DNA of 48,927 bases from MGIIa-L3 sp038150305 (GTDB taxonomy: Archaea > Thermoplasmatota > Poseidoniia > Poseidoniales > Poseidoniaceae): positions 1 through 48,927 of the forward strand of contig JAYOTG010000012.1 in the NCBI GenBank assembly GCA_038150305.1. Reading direction: 5' to 3'. The position numbers were made by a program, and so were the translations under genes. Positions 1 through 9,400 of the stretch are shown one piece after another. The stretch's first letter is position 1. Each line of letters begins with the position of its first letter. The notes under the pieces are model-generated. The model ran no database searches. It was not told the origin of the DNA and saw only the letters and a list, made by a program, of their open reading frames with translations.

Positions 1-855
1 CATCTGGTCTACGCAGAAAGCCCGCCCCAAAACGAACCCAAAGCCGAAGGCGGCTGGGAACAACTTCGCTGGGGCTACGACCGGCTCCGTGCCAGCCTTG
101 CTGAAGTGGAGCATGACGTCGTGGTCATCCTCTCACCGCACTGGCAGACCTACGTCGGCACCCATTTCCTTGGCCTGCCCCGTTTCGAGGGCTTCTCCGT
201 GGACCCGGTGTTCCCGAACCTCTTCCGCTACACCTACGACCTCTCCATCGATTTGGACCTCGCCGAAGGCATTCATGCCGAGGCCATGGCCGCAGGACTC
301 GACGCCCACATGATGCGAAACCCAGACTTCCGCGTCGATTACGGGACCATCACGACCGCCCACCTGACCGATCCCTCGTGGTCCAAACCGCTGGTGGTCA
401 TCTCCAGCAACCGAAGCCGTCACTACTACTCGGTCGAGGTCATGCAGGAAATGATGGCCGAACTTGGCCGGGCCACGAAGAGGGCCATCGAAGCCAGCGG
501 AAAGCGGGCGGTGGTGCTGGCCAGCAATTCGCTGTCCCACCGTCATTTCACCACGGAACCTGAGGTCCCTGAGGACATGAGCCACGAGCACATCACCAGC
601 CATGCGATGCACCTGTGGGACATGCGCATGATCGACCACATGGTCAACGGCCGCAGCAAGCAACTCCTCGATGAAATGCCGGAATTCACCGAGCAGGCCA
701 TCGCGGAAACCGACGGTGGAGCGCTCACGTGGTTGCTTCACGCCCTCGACCTTCCCGACTACAACGCGACGCTGCACGGTTACGGCACCGTCATCGGCAC
801 CGGAAACGCGGTCGTGGAATGGCCGGCTTGGCGCCATCAGGAGGGCTCAGCATGA
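1..855 (+). CDS. amnB: 2-aminophenol 1,6-dioxygenase-like catalytic subunit (5' partial)
   Basis: Class III (LigB-type) extradiol dioxygenase that opens an aminophenol-type ring using Fe(II). The frame is open from base 1, so the true start and roughly the first 15 residues lie outside; 284 residues are visible. The visible start HLVYAESPPQNEP, the block SPHW (residues 45-48, His codon at 139-141), RVDYGTITT and the end block GYGTVIGTGNAVVEW match my memory of the AmnB family. His47 should be an iron ligand, and the Glu of IAETDGG (residue 236) fits the spacing of the family Glu ligand; the first His ligand would lie just outside the window. The stop overlaps the start of the next gene (ATGA, 852-855), so the two are translationally coupled and probably form a heteromer. 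The exact substrate (2-aminophenol, 3-hydroxyanthranilate-derived or other) cannot be read from the sequence. Confidence 0.85.
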   Translation, partial: HLVYAESPPQNEPKAEGGWEQLRWGYDRLRASLAEVEHDVVVILSPHWQTYVGTHFLGLPRFEGFSVDPVFPNLFRYTYDLSIDLDLAEGIHAEAMAAGLDAHMMRNPDFRVDYGTITTAHLTDPSWSKPLVVISSNRSRHYYSVEVMQEMMAELGRATKRAIEASGKRAVVLASNSLSHRHFTTEPEVPEDMSHEHITSHAMHLWDMRMIDHMVNGRSKQLLDEMPEFTEQAIAETDGGALTWLLHALDLPDYNATLHGYGTVIGTGNAVVEWPAWRHQEGSA

Positions 856-2267
856 CCGTCGTCGCCTCCTTCGTGGTGCCGGTGCATCCGCACCCTTTGC
901 TGGCTCCCGACGCCAACGAAGGTTACGGCCGTTTGCGCGCTGCCTTCGATGAAGCGGCCGCCCGCATCGAGGCCAGCGGAGCCGACCTCCTCATCGTCTA
1001 TTCGACCACATGGCCGAGCATCATTGGCCACCAAATCCAAGCCGATCCGAACCCGGTGTGGAACCTCGTTGACCACGACTTCCACGACCTCGGCACCATG
1101 CACTACGATTTCCAGATCGATGCGGACTTCGCCCACGCCTGGCGCGATGCCGCAGAACAGCGTGGCTTGACCGCCCGAACGGTCAACTACCACGGCTTCC
1201 CGATCGACGTCGGTTCCGTGGTCTCGCTGTCGCTCTTGAACCCAAACAACCGCATCCCTGCGGTCATCGTGTCCTCCAACGTGTACGCGAACCGCGCCGA
1301 AACGACCGTCCTCGCGAAATCCTGCATCGACGCTGCGAAGGCCGCTGGCAAGAAGGTGGCCGTGGTGGCCGCCATGTCCCTGTCCAACCGCATGTTCACC
1401 CGACGCATCGAGCCCGAGGACGACCGGATTCACTCCCTCAAGGACGATGAATGGAACCGCAAGATTCTGCAATTCCTCGGCGACGGTCGACTCGAAGACG
1501 TGGGCCAACTCTCGCGCACCATCCACAACCAAATCCGCGTTCAGAAGGTCGTCGCCTTCAAGCCGATGTGGTTCCTTTCCGCCATGAACGACCACCGCAA
1601 CGACCTGACCGGTGAAGTGCTCGCCTACGAAGCCCTTCACGGCGCCGGAGGGGCCGTGGTTCACCTCGACCCGACCTCCAACGGCAAGGGCGACAAAGAG
1701 TACGACGAGGAAGACGTCGAGGTCTTCGGCGGCGACCGAAACGTGCTGGACACCGAAGCCGACCAGCCCGAGGCTGAGGCCGCCGTGCCGTCAACACCTG
1801 CGCCCGCCGCAGGCAGCGGCCCGGCGCTGTGGGATCCTGTCGAAGGGGAGGACGCCGTCAACACCGACACGGCCCCGAAGCCGGTCGGCGCGTATCCACA
1901 CGCCCGCCGTGTCGGTGACATGCTCTACCTGTCCGGTGTTGGCCCCCGCCAACCGGGCACCAACGCCATCCCCGGCGGCCCGATCCACGACGAAGCAGGC
2001 CAACCCTTGGACTACGACATCAAGGCCCAAACCCAAGCCGTCATCACCAACGTTGAACGGGTGCTGAAAGAAGCGGGTGGCTCGCTGGAGGACGTCGTCG
2101 ACGTGACAAGTTTTCTTGTTGACATGGACCGCGATTTTGCCGGGTACAACGAGGTCTGGGCGGAGACCCTCGGCAAGGTCGGTCCGACCCGAACCACCCT
2201 CGCCATTCGCGCGCTCCCCACCCCCATCGCGGTGGAAATGAAGGTCGTCGCGCACCTCCCCAAATGA
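852..2267 (+). CDS. AmnA-like non-catalytic dioxygenase subunit fused to RidA-family (2-aminomuconate deaminase-like) domain
   Basis: 471 residues in two domains. Residues 1 to about 285 are LigB/AmnA-like. The SPHW motif of the partner is replaced by STTW (near residue 57), and no matching C-terminal Glu ligand is visible, so this half should be the non-catalytic subunit. After a Pro/Ala/Glu-rich linker (about 295-335), residues 340-471 form a RidA/YjgF domain with GAYPHARRVGDMLYLSG, SFLVDMDRDFAGYNEVW, GPTRTT and the closing IAVEMKVVAHLP. The GAYPH variant is what I associate with 2-aminomuconate deaminases of the aminophenol/tryptophan route. Start ATG 852 overlaps the upstream TGA; an in-frame upstream extension lies inside amnB and is rejected. 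The fusion would put ring cleavage and a later deamination step in one complex. The separate families are known; I infer the fused function. Confidence 0.82.
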   Translation: MTVVASFVVPVHPHPLLAPDANEGYGRLRAAFDEAAARIEASGADLLIVYSTTWPSIIGHQIQADPNPVWNLVDHDFHDLGTMHYDFQIDADFAHAWRDAAEQRGLTARTVNYHGFPIDVGSVVSLSLLNPNNRIPAVIVSSNVYANRAETTVLAKSCIDAAKAAGKKVAVVAAMSLSNRMFTRRIEPEDDRIHSLKDDEWNRKILQFLGDGRLEDVGQLSRTIHNQIRVQKVVAFKPMWFLSAMNDHRNDLTGEVLAYEALHGAGGAVVHLDPTSNGKGDKEYDEEDVEVFGGDRNVLDTEADQPEAEAAVPSTPAPAAGSGPALWDPVEGEDAVNTDTAPKPVGAYPHARRVGDMLYLSGVGPRQPGTNAIPGGPIHDEAGQPLDYDIKAQTQAVITNVERVLKEAGGSLEDVVDVTSFLVDMDRDFAGYNEVWAETLGKVGPTRTTLAIRALPTPIAVEMKVVAHLPK

Positions 2268-2371
2268 CCGGATTCCGGCGAAGTTCGTCCGCAAAGGGAC
2301 AAGAGTTCAAGGACAACCTTCGGCGGCGCGGTAACGTAGGCCCAGTGCTTACCTGAATCCGGGGGTTTTTC

Positions 2372-3775
2372 ATGGGCGTTGCGACCACGGTTGGGAAGAC
2401 GGTTGAACTCGCACGCACCATTGGCCTGAAGACCCTGGTCATTCTTTCCTTGTCCTCGATGCTTGGTTCAGGGCTCTTCCTGCTTCCAGCCTTTGCCCAA
2501 GAAGTCGGCGGCCCTGGCATGTGGTTCGCCTTCCTGCTGGCCGGCAGCGTCGTGATCGCGAGCGCCTACTCCAAGGCGGAGCTCGCGAGCGCCATGCCCC
2601 AATCGGGAGGGTTCTACGTGTACGCAGAACGAACCTACGGCTACCTGGTCGGGACCATCAGTGGACTGGGGTTGTTTGCGTCCTTCATGCTGAAGTCGGC
2701 CTTTGCCCTGGTAGGCTTCGCGGCGTACATGGAAGTCATCACAACGCACTACGGCGTTGACGACGTGAATTCCAAAGGCATCGCGATGATCCTGCTCGCC
2801 TTCATCCTCGTGGTCAACCTCACCGGCGTCAAAGCGATCAAGAAGGTGCAGGTCCCCATCGTCACCGTCGCCGTCGCGACGGTGGTGCTCTTGTGCATCA
2901 TGGCCCTGTTTTCCAGCGACCTGGACCTTTCGCGGCCGGTCCAGAATTTCCAACCCATCAGCCTCAGCATGGGCACGGCCGCCGCCTTGGTGTTTGTCGC
3001 CTTCTCTGGTGCCATCAAGGTCGGGGCCATTGGCGGCGAAGTGATGGAGCCTGAAACCACGCTCCCGCGCGGCATGATCCAATCCTTGGTCATCGCGACG
3101 CTGCTCTACGCCGTGGTGGCGTACATCATGGTCGCCGTGATGGCACCGGACTGGTTCATGGTCGACAACCACGCGGTGGAGAATCCCATCACGGTCTTCG
3201 CCGATTCGGTCGCGGGCACCACCGTCGTGTTGCTCGCTTCGTTGGTGGCGATCATCGCCATGGCCTCCATGGCCTTGGCCGGTGTGTTGTCGTCGTCACG
3301 CTTCATCTACGCGATGGCCAAGGACGGTGTCCTTCCTGCTCCGCTTGGGGAACTGAACGAGCGTTACAAGACGCCGCATTGGCCCATTCTCCTCACGGGG
3401 CTCTTGATGGCCGTGTCCATCTATTCCTTCGACGTGCACGTCATCGCAGAGCTTGCCTCTGGGTTCATCCTGATGGTGTTCATTGCGCTCAACCTGACCG
3501 TCGTGGTGCTTCGTGGCGCGGGTTCAAGTCAGCCATGGAACCCACCGTACCGCTCCCCATGGTATCCTGTGCCCCAAATCTATGGCACGGCCGCAGGTTT
3601 GGCCATGCTGGTCCTCATGGGCGAGAAAGCCCTCTACGGTGGAAGCGGAGCGATCGTCATTGGCCTTCTGGCTTGGTTCACCTACGGACGGAGCAACGTC
3701 CAGCCTCGCGAAGGTTCAACGCCGATCGGTGCCTTCTTCGGTCGAGGCGACGGTGAAGCCGACAACGAGGAATGA
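2372..3775 (+). CDS. APC-superfamily amino acid permease
   Basis: 467 residues with about twelve hydrophobic segments along the whole length. The first helix contains SSMLGSGLFLLPA, the unwound TM1 substrate motif of APC amino acid/polyamine/organocation transporters, followed by SKAELASAMPQSGGFYVYAE, the TM2 region typical of the family. GAIKVGAIGGEVMEPETTLPRGM (near residue 220) is the conserved loop after TM6; the quoted letters run across the helix end. It should import amino acids or amines across the cytoplasmic membrane, with unknown substrate. It starts 104 bases after the amnA-ridA fusion on the same strand, so import of an aromatic amine or amino acid for that pathway is possible but unproven. 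The stop codon is back to back with the stop of the convergent gene (TGATCA at 3773-3778). Confidence 0.88.
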   Translation: MGVATTVGKTVELARTIGLKTLVILSLSSMLGSGLFLLPAFAQEVGGPGMWFAFLLAGSVVIASAYSKAELASAMPQSGGFYVYAERTYGYLVGTISGLGLFASFMLKSAFALVGFAAYMEVITTHYGVDDVNSKGIAMILLAFILVVNLTGVKAIKKVQVPIVTVAVATVVLLCIMALFSSDLDLSRPVQNFQPISLSMGTAAALVFVAFSGAIKVGAIGGEVMEPETTLPRGMIQSLVIATLLYAVVAYIMVAVMAPDWFMVDNHAVENPITVFADSVAGTTVVLLASLVAIIAMASMALAGVLSSSRFIYAMAKDGVLPAPLGELNERYKTPHWPILLTGLLMAVSIYSFDVHVIAELASGFILMVFIALNLTVVVLRGAGSSQPWNPPYRSPWYPVPQIYGTAAGLAMLVLMGEKALYGGSGAIVIGLLAWFTYGRSNVQPREGSTPIGAFFGRGDGEADNEE

Positions 3776-6385
3776 TCAGGCTTGAGTCTTGGTCCACGAC
3801 CCGTCTTCTCCGACGGTCCAATGCTGCACCGTTGCGTTTGCGTCAACGTACCAACCGGTTGCACCCTGTTCGGTTCCGGGGATGGCCTGCATCACACCGG
3901 ACGTGGTGGCCTCTTGAGCCATCGCGGACAGCACGTCCGGCTCGAGCGCCGGTTCGACCATCTTCGCATCGTCGATTACGTCGGCTTCATCAGCGAGGTC
4001 AACGATGCTCTTCTGCTCCTCGTCGTCCACAAGGTCCGTCTGATCCTCGTCCAACAGGTCCTCGACCACCTCAAGGCTCTGCCGCCGGAGCAGAACGACC
4101 ATCAACGCAAGCACACCGAGCAGCAACGCACCACCAAGGCTGACCACACTGTTGGACGACCCCAAAGCTCCTCCGAGCAAGACCGATTCCACCTCGAACC
4201 AGGTTTGCGCCTGAAGGCCGTCGTTGGTTTCAGCGGTGCAGCTCCGGTCCGTTCCGGCTTTGCGAAGATCAACCACCCACGTCGCATCGACCAGATGGCT
4301 GATTGAACCTGCGTTGCATGAGAGGCTCACGTCTTCCTTGGTGAAGGACACCTGGTTGCCATGCACATCGACGCCGTACACCGACACCAGTGCGGTTTCA
4401 CCCTGCGCCATGAAGCGGCCATCGACCTCGACGAAGAGCCGTACGGCCATTCCAGGGTCGAACGTCACGTCGAGGCTGAGGATCGCTTCGTCGGACTGCA
4501 AGGCAACGGCATGTGCCCCTGCCATCTTCGGTGTCATGGTCCAAAATCCGGGGCCGGACGTTGAGGGCTCGAGCGTGAGCACAGACGTGTTCACGTCCGT
4601 GCTGACGTTGACGGCAGGACCCACGTTTCCGTGCAGGTCAATCCGATCAAGATGGAGCTCGACGGGCACACCGGCCACCATTCGATCGGGCAGGGCTTTT
4701 TTCAGGTCCAGCATGGATGCAGCACCGGGCTCAACCGTCAAGCGCACCAAACCGAAGACGCCATCGGCGTTCGCTCGGATCACGTGGCCACCAAGCGTGG
4801 TCGGTGCCCACAACCCGCCCGACGTGCGCAAATCGAAGGTTGCATCAACACCGTCCACGGTCCAGTTGAGCGCAACACCCTCGATGGGATGACCGTAGGC
4901 ATCGGCCAACCGCGGTGAAACGTTGACGGCCCGGTCGGCTGGAACGAGGTTGGCGTCCAAATCGAAGGTAATCGAAGCCAACCGGCCGTGTTCAACGTCT
5001 GTGGTCCACGCCGTCGAGTAGGTCGCGTTGGTGGACGGATCCTGCCACGTGGCCTCCAAGCTCCATATGCCGATGGATGAAGGCTCCAAGAAGGCGATGC
5101 CGGGCGTCAGAACCACGTCGGCTTCCTGCCCCATGGCGAGGCTCCACGTGGCGTTGACGGGCCGGCGGTTCCCTGCTTCGTCAACGGCGCGTGCGGTAAG
5201 GACCACGTCATCGCCTGCCGTCACCGCGTCGTGCGAGGTGGCGGCCTCGAGACGGACAACGTCACCGAAGACGACGTTGACGTCGAGCGTTGCCGTCAAG
5301 CCAGAATCCTCAACCTGCAAGCGCACTGGACCGATGTCCACCGGCGTCCACAGGGGTCCGTCATCGGAAGCAGCGACCTGGCCAGACGGGATGGTCCAGT
5401 TTGACAGCGGCACATCGACAGGGGCTGAGGCACCGAGGGAGTCGCTGAGAAGAGCGCGAAGCGTGACCGATTGTCCAGCACGAAGCGACATTGGCTCGCC
5501 GTCCAATTCGATGTCAAGCATGGCCGCGTCCGCCGGAAGCACGGCGACGCTCCCGTTCGCGCTCAGGTTTCCGGCGACCGAGGTCGCCGTGACGTTCCAC
5601 ACGCCAGGCCGGGTGGGGAAGAAGACACCGTCTGTTTCGACCACGCCGTGGTTCGAGGACCAGCGTAGGCCCCCAACCGCGTCATAAGGCATCGAAAAGC
5701 CGTTGGCGTCGACCAGCGAGGGCCGCAAAAGAAGGCCTTGGCCGCTGCGCATGGACATGCCCGTGGGAAACACAATGGCCACAGGGTCGCCGGGAACGAC
5801 CTCAACGACGTGTGTATCTTCGAGGTCAAACAGGCGCATGCCGATCTCGTACGAGCCCGGCGTTGAAAGGACCACGACTGGCGACCCAACGCCTTCGTGC
5901 ACCCCGTCGATGGACCACGCCACGTTGTTCAACGCCGCTTGATTCCCTTTGGCATCAACGCCAATGGCGTTCAAGCGAAATGGGCTCCCGGCGACGGGCG
6001 TCTCGGACAACGACACCTCGAGGTCAACAGGGCGTCCGGGCTCGACGGTGACTTGTCGGCTGGCCGTGAGCCCCTCGTGTTCTGCGGTGACGTTCACCAC
6101 GCCCGCAGACCACGGAATGAACAATCCTGTTTCCTCCATGCTGCCGTTGGTGACCGTCCAGTTGATGACCCCGGAGACCGGGTTGCCGGCACCGTCACGC
6201 AGCGATGCCTGGAAGAGCAGGGCTTGGTCCGCGGTGATGGTCGTGCGGTCCACGTCAAGCACCAAGGTGCTGGCTGAACTCAAGGAGGGAGCCCGGAGGT
6301 CCTCAAGCACCGGTCCGGATGCGGGCAGCAGCATGAGCATGGCCACAAGGACCACGCCCCGCCAAGCCGCGTGTTCGGAGACCAT
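3776..6385 (-). CDS. Surface protein with tandem Ig-like domains, C-terminal membrane anchor and Trp-rich cytoplasmic tail
   Basis: 869 residues from the ATG at 6385. This start gives a clean signal peptide (short n-region, then VVLVAMLMLLPASG); longer in-frame starts (6445, 6481) overlap or crowd the upstream gene, which ends at 6433. The ectodomain holds about seven repeated beta-sandwich units of the invasin/Big type, each with a pattern such as ITADQALLFQASLRDGAGNPV, DAKGNQ or DAYGHP, followed by a Trp-containing strand. A single transmembrane helix lies near residues 744-766. The 103-residue tail is strongly acidic and ends in GWYVDANATVQHW and GEDGSW. No enzyme motif is seen. It probably forms part of the cell surface or an adhesin. 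It lies 47 bases downstream of the 3076-residue surface protein, has related domains and a similar tail, and is probably co-transcribed with it. Confidence 0.82.
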   Translation of the reverse strand: MVSEHAAWRGVVLVAMLMLLPASGPVLEDLRAPSLSSASTLVLDVDRTTITADQALLFQASLRDGAGNPVSGVINWTVTNGSMEETGLFIPWSAGVVNVTAEHEGLTASRQVTVEPGRPVDLEVSLSETPVAGSPFRLNAIGVDAKGNQAALNNVAWSIDGVHEGVGSPVVVLSTPGSYEIGMRLFDLEDTHVVEVVPGDPVAIVFPTGMSMRSGQGLLLRPSLVDANGFSMPYDAVGGLRWSSNHGVVETDGVFFPTRPGVWNVTATSVAGNLSANGSVAVLPADAAMLDIELDGEPMSLRAGQSVTLRALLSDSLGASAPVDVPLSNWTIPSGQVAASDDGPLWTPVDIGPVRLQVEDSGLTATLDVNVVFGDVVRLEAATSHDAVTAGDDVVLTARAVDEAGNRRPVNATWSLAMGQEADVVLTPGIAFLEPSSIGIWSLEATWQDPSTNATYSTAWTTDVEHGRLASITFDLDANLVPADRAVNVSPRLADAYGHPIEGVALNWTVDGVDATFDLRTSGGLWAPTTLGGHVIRANADGVFGLVRLTVEPGAASMLDLKKALPDRMVAGVPVELHLDRIDLHGNVGPAVNVSTDVNTSVLTLEPSTSGPGFWTMTPKMAGAHAVALQSDEAILSLDVTFDPGMAVRLFVEVDGRFMAQGETALVSVYGVDVHGNQVSFTKEDVSLSCNAGSISHLVDATWVVDLRKAGTDRSCTAETNDGLQAQTWFEVESVLLGGALGSSNSVVSLGGALLLGVLALMVVLLRRQSLEVVEDLLDEDQTDLVDDEEQKSIVDLADEADVIDDAKMVEPALEPDVLSAMAQEATTSGVMQAIPGTEQGATGWYVDANATVQHWTVGEDGSWTKTQA

Positions 6386-6432
6386 ACCGACCAAGACCAC
6401 ATCGCCCCTTGTGACTTGAAAGGACCGCCGTT

Positions 6433-9400
6433 TCAGTCGGTCCATTCCTGCCAGTCGTCCTCGCCTTGCATCCGGTACCACCAGACGCCAGCTTCATCCT
6501 CATACCATTCCGTGCCGTCTTCATCGACGCGGTAATCGGTCGGGGTGGTGTCTTCGGCCGCTGGTGCTTCTTCCTGTTCCAATTCTGGAACGGGTTTGTC
6601 GCTCTCAGGAGCCGGTCCGGACGGCCCGGGGGCCGGCCCGCTCGGTCCAGGTGCCGGCCCGCTTGGACCTGGTGCAGGACCGCTCGGCCCAGGCGCAGCA
6701 CCCTTCGGCCCGGGAGCCGGGCCGCTTGGGCCTGGTGCATCGTCGTCGTCATCGTCGTCGTAGTCGTCGTAGTCGTCGTCGTAGTCGTCGTTTCCGCTGC
6801 GAAGCACGCGGAGGACCAACACGAGGAGCGTCATAGCAACGATGGCACCAAGTGCGGAGCCGATGTAGGAAACCGGTGAGTTCGCAGCATAGAATCCGCC
6901 CAGCGTGGGTTCAACCATGATGTCGGCTGAGGCCGTGACCGTGCCCACCGTGATGGTGATGGTTTGCGTGTCCTTGTTCATCGTCTCGACGGTCCAGACA
7001 CCGTCGCCTTGGGCCGTCACGGTCGCCGCCACGTCGGACAGGTCCGCACGAGTGGACGGAGGCACTGGGATTGGATTGTCGAAGGCATCGAACGCAGAGA
7101 CCGTGACCGTTACGGTACCGAGTTGCTCAACCGTGGTGGCGGAAAGATCCAGCACGAAACGATCGACCGTCGCCTGTGCGCGCACCGTCACGTTCCACAC
7201 GCCCTCAACGCCGTTCACGGCGTAGGTGAGCGAGTGGTCACCTGCACGTCGTGCGAAGTAATCGTAGGTCGCTTCATCGGTGGCGTTGATGTCTGGTGCC
7301 GTGGCACCACCTTCGGTCCAAAGCACATCTTGTGGGAAGGCGTTACCGTCAGCGTCGAAGCCGGTGACGCTGATGCTGGCATGGTCGCCAGCCGTCAGCA
7401 CATAACCGGGTTCTGGCGCCTCCAAAGCGACCGCCATGCCGTGCCGAATCACGATGTCGACGCTGCGAACGATGGGGGTCCCGGTATCGGTCAGTCCGGT
7501 CACGCTGACGGTGTAGTTGCCGACGAGGGTCGCATCCCACACCAGTCCAGCGGTGCGAAGCGCATCACCGATGTCGGTGGACGTGCCTGCTTCGTTGTCG
7601 ATGGACCAAGAGAACCCGTCGGTGGAGATTGGGTTGTTCTCCGCATCGCTGGCTGCAACGCTGAATTGCACACCGTCATCGGCCGTCAACTCGAGTGAAT
7701 CACCGGTGTCACCGTCTTCGAGGGTGACGGCGTCGAGGGTGAGGACATACAAGTCGCCGTGGACCACGGTCATCGAAATGCTCGCCGTAAAGGTGGTGCT
7801 CTCGTCCAGCACGTAGGTGGCCGTGAGCGCATAGGCATCGGTGCTGGCCAGCACCGGTCGGAACGTGGTGGCTGGAGCGTCGATGTGCGACAAGGCCGAC
7901 TGTTCGGTCCACGAACTGTGGGACAGGCTCCAGTTAACGCTGACGCTCCAACGGTTGCCCTTCTGGTCCACGGCCTTGACGCTCGCGGTCAACGTCTCAT
8001 CGGCGGTCAGTTGGAAGTCCATGCCGTTCACGTCGGCGGAATCGACGACCATGGTCAGGTGGACCATGGCACCCTCGCTGACCGAGATGGTCACCGAGGT
8101 GGTGAAGGCCTCGTATCGGGCTTCGATGACCTTGGATCCACGCGACGTGGGCGACCACTCCGCCGGCTGACCGATGAGGACTGAGCCGTCGGCGATGCGC
8201 GTCCAATTGCTCTGCGGGAGCACGACGGGCAAGCGGTTTCCGCGCACGTCAATCCGAGTCGTGTTGAGGTAGACCACATCGTCGGCGGTGATGCTCGTCG
8301 CGGACGCCACCACTTCAAGCGAGGCCATTTCGCCATGGCCCACTTCGATGTCGAGTGAGCCTTCAGCGCCTGATGCAGAGGTGACGCTGAGCGTCCATGC
8401 GCCAACGTGATCCGCGGCATAGGCCATGTTGGCCTCCGAGTAATTCCCGTTGGTCGTGCTCCACGACAGACCACCGGCAAACGCGGCGTCCATGGTGTTG
8501 CCGTATTGATCGATGACCGTGTGGGTCACGTCGCAACTGGTGCCTGCAGGAATCACACCTTCGCATCCGCTGAGGACGATCGCCGCGGGCGAACCGGCCA
8601 AGACGTCAACGTTGACCGTGGTCGTCAACGCGCCCCACGCCACCTCGATGGTCTGAGCGCCAGAGGTGTACGGAGCAAAGGTGGAACCGGTCATGGTGCC
8701 GTTGCTCGGCGTGTAGGTGATGACTTCTCCACTGATGGGGTTGCCGTAATCGTCGGTCACGTAGGCGTCGATGGTCAAGGTCTCGTCAGCGGTGATGGTC
8801 GCCGTGAGCGGGTCCACGACCAAGGTCGTCGGTACGTCCGCGATCACGGTAATCGTGGTCGTGTCACAGATGGCACCGTAACACGCGGTTACCGTTTGGC
8901 TGCCGGCCGTCACGGGAACCCACGTGCCTCCACCGTTCACCGTCGTCGTGATGCTTCCATCGGAGACCGTGAGGGTGATGCCAGCGGGCAGACTCAACGA
9001 AGCACCATTGAAGTCGCTGACGCTTGAGAACACGGTGACGCTGCTTCCTGCGGTGTGGGTCGTGCCCTGCTGGGTGTCCACGTCCAGGGTGTACACCTCG
9101 GTGTAGTTGAGCGTCACTTCAGGTCGGACCGAAGCTCCGGCCTCGCTCGTGGACACGGTGAAGGAGGCCACACCCGCGTTGGGCGTGGCGATTAACATCC
9201 ACACGTGATCACCGCCGAGACTCATGCTCGGGAAGGTCAGAGGAACATCGAGCCAGCCCGTGGTTCCGTATGGAACGTTCACAGAGGACAAGGCCGGGCC
9301 ATAATCGAGGCCTGCGCCGAGGCCCGGCGCCGCCCATGCGTTTCCGGAGGAACTCTCGTTCCACGTCGAGGAGGCTTCGCCCCATGCACTTGGGTTCAGA

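Noticed and set aside
133..1664. Minus-strand frames opposite the amnB and amnA-ridA genes
   Set aside because: His/Val/Gly-rich antisense readings of well recognised families.
852..2267. Possibility that the AmnA and RidA halves are two genes joined by a sequencing error
   Set aside because: The frame is continuous through a Pro/Ala/Glu linker typical of domain linkers, and no stop or start signal lies between the halves.
6386..6481. N-terminal extension of the 869-residue surface protein to 6445 or 6481
   Set aside because: It would run into the end of the upstream gene and bury the signal peptide; the ATG at 6385 gives a normal exported start.
6609..6737. Regular 21-base repeats considered as a CRISPR array
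   Set aside because: No spacers; units are tandem, in frame and encode heptads inside a gene.
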